Source: Proteobacteria bacterium UBA2383 (GTDB lineage Bacteria > Pseudomonadota > Gammaproteobacteria > Competibacterales > Competibacteraceae). From it: a DNA stretch of 13,666 nt. Of this stretch, positions 9,001 through 13,666 are shown piece after piece. The number at the start of each line of letters is the position of its first letter. Position 1 is the stretch's first letter. The stretch lies in assembly GCA_002343485.1 (NCBI GenBank), contig DDST01000161.1, positions 25,403 to 39,068 of the forward strand, read 5' to 3'. Made by a program: the position numbers and the translations under genes. The notes beneath the pieces were generated by a model, which ran no database searches, was not told the origin of the DNA, and saw nothing but the letters and a program-made list of their open reading frames with translations.

Positions 9001-9466
9001 CGGTGAAGATGATGCGGGTTTCCGGAAACTTGTCGTCATTGTCGTTCCAGAGATAGAAATTTCGTTGTGGCGAGCCACGAGGCGCGTTCCGGGCTGCCTG
9101 AAACCAGGGATGCTGATCAGAGGTGTGGTTGATCACTAGCTCGGTGATCACCTTAAGTCCCCGGTGATGCGCTTCACGGACGAAATTGCGGAAGTCGGCG
9201 AGTGTACCGTACTGGGGATGAACGTTCTGATAATCGGAAATGTCGTAACCGTCATCCCGCAGTGGAGAAGGATAGAATGGCATTAGCCACAGCGTATCCA
9301 CTCCCAGATCCTGGAGATAGTCCAAACGCTGGGTCAAGCCCCGGAAATCGCCGATGCCATCGTGGTTGCTATCACCAAACGCTTTGACGTGGAGCTGATA
9401 GATTAGAGCGTCCTTGTACCACAGAGGATCTTCGACGCCCATCCAGCCTTTCGGTTTAATTGCCAT
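6047..9466 (-). CDS. treS: Trehalose synthase fused to maltokinase (TreS-Mak)
   Basis: This is a bifunctional 1139-residue protein. The N-terminal TreS part (about 10-555, GH13_16) interconverts trehalose and maltose. It starts DPLWYKDALIYQLHVKAF and carries the nucleophile Asp212 in GLRLDAIPYL, Glu254 in FLAEANQWPED and Asp320 in FLRNHDELTLEM. The C-terminal part (about 590-1139) is a maltokinase that makes maltose 1-phosphate with ATP. It begins with a cap region LPTQRWFAGKGGRI (610-623) and carries the kinase catalytic loop HGDYHLGQVLV (986-996) and the metal-binding DFEGEPARS (1005-1013). No break or missing key residue is seen. Such fusions are a known arrangement and channel trehalose to GlgE, whose gene lies 9 bp upstream. 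No strong ribosome binding site precedes the ATG at 9466; an in-frame ATG at 9442 (MGVEDPLWYKD) preceded by AAGG is a possible alternative start. Confidence 0.95.
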   Translation of the reverse strand: MAIKPKGWMGVEDPLWYKDALIYQLHVKAFGDSNHDGIGDFRGLTQRLDYLQDLGVDTLWLMPFYPSPLRDDGYDISDYQNVHPQYGTLADFRNFVREAHHRGLKVITELVINHTSDQHPWFQAARNAPRGSPQRNFYLWNDNDDKFPETRIIFTDTETSNWAWDPVAEQYYWHRFFSHQPDLNHNNPAVVKAVTKVMRFWLDMGVDGLRLDAIPYLCVREGTYNENLPETHAVIKQMRAVVDKHYRSRLFLAEANQWPEDVRDYFGDGDECHMAYHFPLMPRMYMAIAQEDRYPIVEILEQTPDIPDNCQWAVFLRNHDELTLEMVTDRERDYMYRTYAADPRMRVNVGIRRRLAPLMDNDSGKIKLMNSLLLSMPGTPIVYYGDEIGMGDNFYLGDRNGVRTPMQWSPDRNAGFSKADPQRLYLPPIMDPIYGYEALNVEAQSRAPASLLNWMKRMIAVRRTCQAFGRGRLEMLRPGNRKILAYIRAFADEVVMCVANLSRSAQPVELNLGKFKGMVPVEMLGQISFPPIGELPYLLTLPRYGFYWFRLSYAAPPAWHEDRLPGTELRVLVLFQGWKSFFPDQVEPSRREMAENLHQRLVREVLPDFLPTQRWFAGKGGRIERVEFDNYDIWADKTEWVLARIRVWLVGREEPQDYGLPLALAWEEKDDGDEALRPLWPYALARVRVRARMGLLYDAFADERFSQGLMKMIARNARIPLGNGWLKFSATRAFHELAGDLPEMLPVKRLALDSSNTTIAIGNRMLLKGYRRLHPGVSPELEMGRFLTDVAAFGNAAPLAGALEYENEEDGTVIALAILQGFVANQGDAWTYTLDYLKRFFDDRLSQQTEPAVLEADESSSPHAVFLLFATTLGRRTGELHRALAQTTGNPAFDPEPITVADMTRWLDQIRDEVEMTLERLKQAKNRLPEPVQALAEQVLEAQIGLPRAGRYASLAAQVLEVRGAAAARSVQVEAMTPHAMKTRYHGDYHLGQVLVAKDDVIIIDFEGEPARSLEERRGKHSPLRDVVGMLRSFNYAAHAALRQATADGASNQEELIPHAHDWEQQTRMAFLAGYTETAGDSPGYPADPDQVRVLLELFALEKACYELRYELDNRPDWVEIPLGGLCELLSFETKDAPR

Positions 9467-9475
9467 AGAGTGGTT

Positions 9476-11689
9476 TCAGCCTTCGAAGGTTGCAAAATCG
9501 CGTTCAGTATGCAGGCCACTGAGGACGCGGAACACATGTGCGGGCATCCGATGCGGGTTCAGTTCGACGTAGTTGCGTGGCCCGTTCCAGATATAGTGGG
9601 CACCGGTCAGCAGGTCATGCACCTGAAACGGCTGATGCGGGTCAACACCCAGTTCCTCCAGATTCAATCCCGTCCAGCCGATTTGGGTGTGATTGGGATT
9701 CAAGTTCACTACCACTAGGATGATGTTAGAACGGTCGGTATTTGCCTTGCTGTAACAAAGAATTTGTTCGTTATCAACATAATGCAGATGCAGATTCCAA
9801 TTGGATTGGAGCGCCGGATTACGCTTGCGGATACGATTTACCAGAGCGATAAACTCGCGCAGGCTGTTGGGTCCATCCAAATCCTGGAAGCCACGTTGGC
9901 GCAACTGGTATTTTTCGGAATCCAGATATTCCTCGCTGCCGTGCTTGACCGCGACATATTCCATCATCTCGTAAGCAGGTCCATAAATACCGTAATTAGC
10001 AGTCATGGTCGCCGCCATCACCAGCCGACTCATAAACATCGGCCGCCCGCCGAATTGCAGGGCTTCGTGCAGGATATCCGGCGTGTTCGGCCAGAAGTTG
10101 GGCCGGAAATACTCACGACCCGGCCCCTGACAGACCTCAGCCAAGTACTCGCTTAACTCCCTCTTGGTGTTACGCCAAGTGTAATATGTATAAGACTGGG
10201 TATAGCCGAGCTTGGCGAGCCGGTGCATCACCTTAGGCCGAGTGAAGGCTTCAGCTAAAAAGATGGCGTGAGGTGTGGTCTTTTTAATCTCAGCAATCAG
10301 CCATTCCCACATGGCGAAGGGTTTGGTATGCGGATTATCTACCCGGAAGATACGTACCCCCTGCTCAACCCAAAACTCAAAGATGCTCTTGATTTCTTCC
10401 CACAGCGCTTTCCAATCGGCCGTCTCGAAATTGAAGGGATAGATATCCTGATATTTCTTGGGTGGGTTCTCAGCGTACTGTACCGTACCGTCCGGCCGCC
10501 AGCGGAACCAATCAGGATGTGCCTTAACGTAGGGATGATCCGGCGCGCATTGCAGCGCGATGTCCAAGGCAATATCGATTCCGTGTTGCCGGGCCTTTTG
10601 CACCAGCTCACGAAACTCTTCCAAAATCCCCAGTTGCGGCAAAATGCTCTTGTGACCACCTTCCTCGGCGCCGATCGCCCAGGGACTACCGACATCGTCG
10701 GGGCCGGGGGTAAGTGTGTTGTTTTTTCCTTTGCGATTCACCCGGCCAATCGGATGGATCGGCGGAAAGTACAGTACATCGAAACCCATTGCTGCTAAGC
10801 GTGGCAGCCAGGCTTCGCAGTCCTTGAAAGTTCCATGCTTGCCAGGAACCGGGCTGCACGAACGCGGAAACATTTCATACCAGGTGCTAAAACGGGCGCG
10901 CTCATCTTCCACCACCACGCTCAAGGTCTTACTGTAACCTAGCGCTAGTGTCCGGTCGGCATGGAGGAACATCTTCTGTGCCAATTCTTCGTCCAGCCCC
11001 AGTTGGCGGCGCTGTTCCAAATCCTGCGGCCCCACTAACTCCCCAGCACGCTGTGTCAACCAGTGACCCTCCATGCCGGCTACCCGCTGACCGGCCTTGC
11101 CAACCAGTTCTGCGCCGATTTGCAGGGACAGCGTAATGTCCTCAACCTGCTCCCAGCGGCTCAGATCATGCCGCCAGGATTTGAAGTGATCCACCCAAGC
11201 GAGGACGGCATACTCATGGCGACCCAATTCCGACACCGGGAACTCGCCGCGCCAGCGGTCATTGACCAGAAAGCACATCGGTACTTCCTGCCACGCAGTT
11301 TCGCCGGTCTTACGATATTGCAAAACACAGGACAGGGAATCATGACCGTCAGTAAACACATCGGCCTCAACCACGATGGTTTCGCCAACGGTGCGTTTAA
11401 TGGGGAAACGTCCGCCATCGATCTCCGGGCTAACCCCTTCGATGATAATGCGTTTGCGGCCATCTACTGTGACCTTCACTACTTCTGAAGTTAGTGTGGA
11501 TTCTTGGGCCACTTTAGCCATCGGCTGTTCGCTAGCTTCCATTGCCGTCTTTGCCGTTCCCGGCGCTGGCATGGATTCCTGGATGGTAGCGGTCACTGGC
11601 TTGCTGACGCTTCCCATCTCCTTCTTCGTCTCTGAAGCAGGTCGGGTAATGGCCGGCTTCTTGTCATCCGCCACGGTCTTTTTGGACAT
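9476..11689 (-). CDS. glgE: Alpha-1,4-glucan:maltose-1-phosphate maltosyltransferase
   Basis: GlgE transfers maltosyl units from maltose 1-phosphate to the non-reducing ends of alpha-1,4-glucans, releasing phosphate (GH13_3). In the 737-residue product the core begins near residue 80 (RIIIEGVSPEIDGGRFP) with a beta-sandwich domain. The catalytic barrel follows, with YEMFPRSCSP (about 271-280), PPIHPIGRVNRKGKNN, the nucleophile Asp451 in FRVDNPHTKP, Glu480 in FLAEAFTRP and Asp538 in NTPDIL. The C-terminal beta domain ends around PAHVFRVLSG. Residues 1 to about 75 are a Lys/Thr/Ala/Pro-rich, low-complexity extension outside the usual core. I chose the ATG at 11689 because GAGGA stands eight bases before it; an ATG at 11704 lacks such a site. 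It is the first gene of the minus-strand cluster, and its stop lies 9 bp from the treS start. Confidence 0.95.
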   Translation of the reverse strand: MSKKTVADDKKPAITRPASETKKEMGSVSKPVTATIQESMPAPGTAKTAMEASEQPMAKVAQESTLTSEVVKVTVDGRKRIIIEGVSPEIDGGRFPIKRTVGETIVVEADVFTDGHDSLSCVLQYRKTGETAWQEVPMCFLVNDRWRGEFPVSELGRHEYAVLAWVDHFKSWRHDLSRWEQVEDITLSLQIGAELVGKAGQRVAGMEGHWLTQRAGELVGPQDLEQRRQLGLDEELAQKMFLHADRTLALGYSKTLSVVVEDERARFSTWYEMFPRSCSPVPGKHGTFKDCEAWLPRLAAMGFDVLYFPPIHPIGRVNRKGKNNTLTPGPDDVGSPWAIGAEEGGHKSILPQLGILEEFRELVQKARQHGIDIALDIALQCAPDHPYVKAHPDWFRWRPDGTVQYAENPPKKYQDIYPFNFETADWKALWEEIKSIFEFWVEQGVRIFRVDNPHTKPFAMWEWLIAEIKKTTPHAIFLAEAFTRPKVMHRLAKLGYTQSYTYYTWRNTKRELSEYLAEVCQGPGREYFRPNFWPNTPDILHEALQFGGRPMFMSRLVMAATMTANYGIYGPAYEMMEYVAVKHGSEEYLDSEKYQLRQRGFQDLDGPNSLREFIALVNRIRKRNPALQSNWNLHLHYVDNEQILCYSKANTDRSNIILVVVNLNPNHTQIGWTGLNLEELGVDPHQPFQVHDLLTGAHYIWNGPRNYVELNPHRMPAHVFRVLSGLHTERDFATFEG

Positions 11690-11697
11690 ACCAGCGA

Positions 11698-11702
11698 TCC
11701 TC
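11698..11702 (-). promoter_or_regulatory. Ribosome binding site deciding the glgE start
   Basis: GAGGA on the minus strand lies eight bases before the ATG at 11689. It falls inside the reading frame that would begin at 11704, which has no comparable site. Confidence 0.6.
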
Positions 11703-11737
11703 ATTATATCTGTCTGTGACTGTTCAGGACTTGATTT

Positions 11738-11762
11738 AGGTATCAGGTATCAGGTATTAGGT
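11738..11762. repeat. 7-bp tandem repeat (AGGTATC) upstream of glgE
   Basis: On the plus strand AGGTATC occurs at 11738-11744 and 11745-11751, then AGGTATT at 11752-11758, followed by AGGT. It lies in the divergent gap between glgE and dapD and is not coding. The 10-mer ATCAGGTATC inside it recurs in opposite orientation at 4799-4808, just past the end of glgC. Confidence 0.7.
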
Positions 11763-11787
11763 CAAAGCAATCTGCAACCTAATTTTT
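11756..11787 (+). terminator. Hairpin followed by a T run in the glgE-dapD gap
   Basis: ATTAGGT (11756-11762) and ACCTAAT (11777-11783) form a perfect 7-bp inverted repeat with a 14-base loop. T residues follow directly on the plus strand. It resembles a weak intrinsic terminator, but no plus-strand gene lies upstream, so it could instead be a leader structure before dapD or chance. The stem is AT-rich. Confidence 0.3.
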
Positions 11788-11873
11788 ATCCCCCCTCTAT
11801 TATGACGGTTTTTTGCGACTGACCCAAACTTCAATAGTCCGGGAACGTCGTCTGCGCCTGAGGATACTGACTG

Positions 11874-12692
11874 ATGACTGAATTAAAACGGATTATCGAA
11901 GATGCGTTCGAGCACCGCGCTGAACTCGATCCTGCTACCGCTCCAGCGGGATTGCGCGAAGCGGTAGAAGAAGCGCTCGGTCTCCTGGAAATGGGCAAGG
12001 TGCGGGTAGCTGAACCACGCGACAGCACATGGATCGTTAACCAGTGGTTGAAGAAAGCGGTATTGTTGAGCTTTCGCCTGAACGACAGTGTGATCATCCG
12101 TAATGGCTACACCAATTATTTCGACAAGGTGCCCCCCAAGTACGCTGAATATGGCGAGAATGACTTCCTGGCGGCTGGAGTACGTGTCGTTCCACCAGCA
12201 GCGGCCCGGCGAGGCTCCTACATTGCTTCCGGTGTGGTGCTCATGCCGTCTTATGTCAATATTGGCGCTTATGTGGACTCCGGAACGATGGTCGATACCT
12301 GGGCAACTGTCGGCTCTTGTGCCCAGATCGGCAAAAATGTCCACCTGTCCGGGGGAGTCGGCATCGGCGGCGTGCTAGAGCCCTTGCAGGCCAGCCCCAC
12401 TATTATTGAAGACGATTGTTTCATTGGTGCCCGCTCGGAAGTAGTCGAGGGTGTAATCGTAGAGCGCGGCTCAGTGATTTCAATGGGGGTTTACATCGGT
12501 CAGAGTACCAAGATCTACAACCGGCTGACCTGTGAGGTAAGCTATGGCCGGATACCAGCGGGATCGGTGGTCGTACCTGGCGGCTTACCCGCTGCCGATG
12601 GCAGCCATAGCCTGTACTGCGCAGTAATTATCAAACAGGTGGATGAGAAAACTCGTGCCCGGGTTGGTGTTAACGAACTACTGCGCGATTAA
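11874..12692 (+). CDS. dapD: 2,3,4,5-tetrahydropyridine-2,6-dicarboxylate N-succinyltransferase
   Basis: DapD succinylates tetrahydrodipicolinate with succinyl-CoA in the succinylase branch of diaminopimelate/lysine synthesis in the cytoplasm. The 272-residue product is close to the 274 of E. coli DapD. An N-terminal helical domain (about 1-100) contains STWIVNQWLKKAVLLSFRL (51-69). A left-handed beta-helix of hexapeptide repeats follows (about 103-240): VLMPSYVNIGAYVDSGTMVD (122-141), WATVGSCAQIGKNVHLSGGVGIGG (143-166) and DDCFIGARSEVVEGVIVE (180-197). The C-terminus ends DEKTRARVGVNELLRD. GAGGA at 11860-11864 lies nine bases before the ATG. It is divergent from glgE by 184 bp and convergent with dapB. 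Confidence 0.97.
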   Translation: MTELKRIIEDAFEHRAELDPATAPAGLREAVEEALGLLEMGKVRVAEPRDSTWIVNQWLKKAVLLSFRLNDSVIIRNGYTNYFDKVPPKYAEYGENDFLAAGVRVVPPAAARRGSYIASGVVLMPSYVNIGAYVDSGTMVDTWATVGSCAQIGKNVHLSGGVGIGGVLEPLQASPTIIEDDCFIGARSEVVEGVIVERGSVISMGVYIGQSTKIYNRLTCEVSYGRIPAGSVVVPGGLPAADGSHSLYCAVIIKQVDEKTRARVGVNELLRD

Positions 12693-12696
12693 TCGC
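12685..12696. repeat. 12-bp perfect palindrome at the dapD/dapB junction
   Basis: GCGATTAATCGC is its own reverse complement. It spans the dapD stop codon and most of the 5-bp gap to the dapB stop. Outer arms TGCGC (12682-12686) and GCGCA (12701-12705) add symmetry. No T run follows on either strand, so an intrinsic terminator is not well supported. Confidence 0.5.
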
Positions 12697-12697
12697 C

Positions 12698-13504
12698 TTA
12701 GCGCAAACCCAGCACATCCTGCATATCGAAAAGGCCTGGGCTACGACGAGCTGCCAGCCAAGCGGCAGCTCGGATCGCGCCCTTAGCAAAGGTCATTCGG
12801 CTGGAAGCGCGATGGGTAATTTCCAGACGTTCGCCTGCATCAGCAAACATCACGGTATGCTCGCCGACGATATCGCCAGCACGAATCGTAGCAAAGCCAA
12901 TGGTAGAGCGATCACGCTCGCCAGTCACGCCATGCCGGCCGTAAATGGCGCATTGTTCCAAACTCCTTCCAAGCGTTTTGGCGACCACCTGACCCATCGC
13001 TAGAGCTGTGCCGGAAGGCGCATCCACCTTATGCCGGTGGTGGGCTTCGATGATTTCGATGTCCACCTCGTCTCCTAAGACCTGTGCTGCCATCTCCAGC
13101 AGTTTGAAACAGACGTTGACCCCAACGCTCATATTCGGTGCGAAAACGATGGGGATGCTATTGGCAGCGTCAATGATCACTGCCTTCTGTTCAGCCGAAA
13201 GCCCGGTGGTACCGATCACCATTGCCTTGCCCGCAGATCGGCAACAAGCCAGGTGAGTCAGCGTTGCCATTGGCTGGGTGAAGTCGATCAGCACATCAAA
13301 ATGGTCAATGAAAGGTGTCAAATCAGTGGTAATAGGCACATCCAGGCGACCGATACCGGCTAGTTCTCCCACATCAGCACCAATAAATGGGCTATCGGCC
13401 TGCTCCGAGGCAACGGTGCAGCGGACCCCCTCAACTTGACGGCAGGCGTCGAGTAAGTTACGGCCCATGCGGCCAGCAGCGCCGGCAATAGCAACGTGAA
13501 TCAT
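12698..13504 (-). CDS. dapB: 4-hydroxy-tetrahydrodipicolinate reductase
   Basis: DapB reduces hydroxy-tetrahydrodipicolinate with NAD(P)H to tetrahydrodipicolinate, the substrate of DapD, in lysine/diaminopimelate synthesis. The 268-residue product (E. coli 273) starts MIHVAIAGAAGRMGRNLL with the Rossmann loop GAAGRMGR (8-15). It has LIDFTQP (72-78), GTTG (98-101), FAPNMSVGVN (121-130) and the catalytic signature EAHHRHKVDAPSGTA (153-167), with His155, His156 and Lys159 as the expected active-site residues. I chose the ATG at 13504 over an upstream one at 13555 because homologues begin at this strand and GAGGAA lies nine bases before it. The stop is 5 bp from that of dapD. A tRNA terminator lies about 100 bp upstream, so it probably has its own promoter; I see no clear -35/-10 pair. 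Confidence 0.97.
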   Translation of the reverse strand: MIHVAIAGAAGRMGRNLLDACRQVEGVRCTVASEQADSPFIGADVGELAGIGRLDVPITTDLTPFIDHFDVLIDFTQPMATLTHLACCRSAGKAMVIGTTGLSAEQKAVIIDAANSIPIVFAPNMSVGVNVCFKLLEMAAQVLGDEVDIEIIEAHHRHKVDAPSGTALAMGQVVAKTLGRSLEQCAIYGRHGVTGERDRSTIGFATIRAGDIVGEHTVMFADAGERLEITHRASSRMTFAKGAIRAAAWLAARRSPGLFDMQDVLGLR

Positions 13505-13513
13505 AGCAGGGCA

Positions 13514-13519
13514 TTCCTC
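13514..13519 (-). promoter_or_regulatory. Ribosome binding site deciding the dapB start
   Basis: GAGGAA on the minus strand lies nine bases before the ATG at 13504, inside the longer open frame that could begin at 13555. It supports the shorter start. Confidence 0.65.
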
Positions 13520-13602
13520 GCAGGAAATCATCTGGAGATAGGGGTGGCTGGCCAAGCCAACACCAAGGTATTTTCAGGTATGCTGGAAGGAGAAGCCATG
13601 GC

Positions 13603-13637
13603 AAAAAAAATAAAGGGCTACGTAGCGACGTAACCCT
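13603..13637 (-). terminator. Intrinsic terminator after the tRNA-Gly gene
   Basis: On the minus strand AGGGTTACGT and ACGTAGCCCT (13637-13628 and 13623-13614) form a 10-bp stem with one G-U pair and a CGCT loop. They are followed by TTATTTTTTTT (13613-13603). It begins 7 bases past the tRNA 3' end and should separate the tRNA transcript from dapB. Confidence 0.9.
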
Positions 13638-13644
13638 GACTTTC

Positions 13645-13666
13645 TGGAGCGGGTGATGGGAATCGA
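13645..13666 (-). tRNA. tRNA-Gly, 3' end only (rest outside window)
   Basis: The minus strand reads TCGATTCCCATCACCCGC then TCCA. This gives the end of a T loop, the T-stem strand CCCAT, the acceptor strand CACCCGC, discriminator T and an encoded CCA (13645-13647). An acceptor stem of implied 5' sequence GCGGGTG with discriminator U is typical of bacterial tRNA-Gly. The anticodon is not in the window, so the isoacceptor is unknown. Confidence 0.8.

Noticed and set aside
11703..11708. Perfect minus-strand TATAAT ahead of glgE
   Set aside because: No -35-like hexamer stands 16-18 bp upstream, and transcription from it would start downstream of the glgE ribosome binding site.
13599..13634. Short plus-strand frame MAKKIKGYVAT with a strong ribosome binding site (AAGGAG, 5-base spacer)
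   Set aside because: It is only 11 codons long and lies on the antisense strand of the tRNA-Gly terminator. Its Lys codons come from the terminator's T tract and the rest from the stem, so the frame is explained by that structure.

Overview
The window reads as chromosomal DNA of a gammaproteobacterium. Supporting signs are a TonB-family gene of the gammaproteobacterial type, the succinylase-branch lysine genes dapD and dapB, and a tRNA-Gly with an encoded CCA end. The combination of GlgE, fused TreS/maltokinase, GlgC and a GlgX-type debranching enzyme would suit a glycogen-accumulating lineage such as the Competibacteraceae. That placement is inference from gene content and was not tested by any search.

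Layout. Bases 2-619 (+) hold the 3' part of a TonB-like protein whose Pro/Lys linker is encoded by a 12-bp tandem repeat. A 220-bp gap with no convincing gene follows. A small, unnamed, membrane-anchored protein lies on the minus strand (840-1130). A DUF1343/NamZ-family protein (1337-2515, +) converges on the carbohydrate cluster. The cluster runs on the minus strand from 11689 down to 2540 in the order glgE, treS/maltokinase fusion, glgC, glgX-like. The first three are packed as an operon (9-bp gap, then a 4-bp ATGA overlap). A 130-bp gap with interlocking inverted repeats precedes the debranching enzyme. A 184-bp divergent region separates glgE from dapD (11874-12692, +). dapD meets dapB (12698-13504, -) tail to tail with 5 bp between them. 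The right edge holds a strong intrinsic terminator and the 3' end of a tRNA-Gly, both on the minus strand.

How the genes work together. TreS interconverts trehalose and maltose. The fused maltokinase makes maltose 1-phosphate, and GlgE adds that maltosyl unit to alpha-1,4-glucan. GlgC makes ADP-glucose, the donor for the classical GlgA route. The debranching enzyme acts on the branched product. One transcription unit therefore appears to serve both known bacterial routes into glycogen plus its trimming. No branching enzyme, glycogen synthase or phosphorylase is present here. DapD and DapB are both steps of lysine/diaminopimelate synthesis, although the two genes face each other.

I found no wholly new system. 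The observations most worth a second look are the two-route glycogen operon, the interlocking repeats before the debranching gene, the DUF1343 protein without a signal peptide, and the small unnamed membrane protein.
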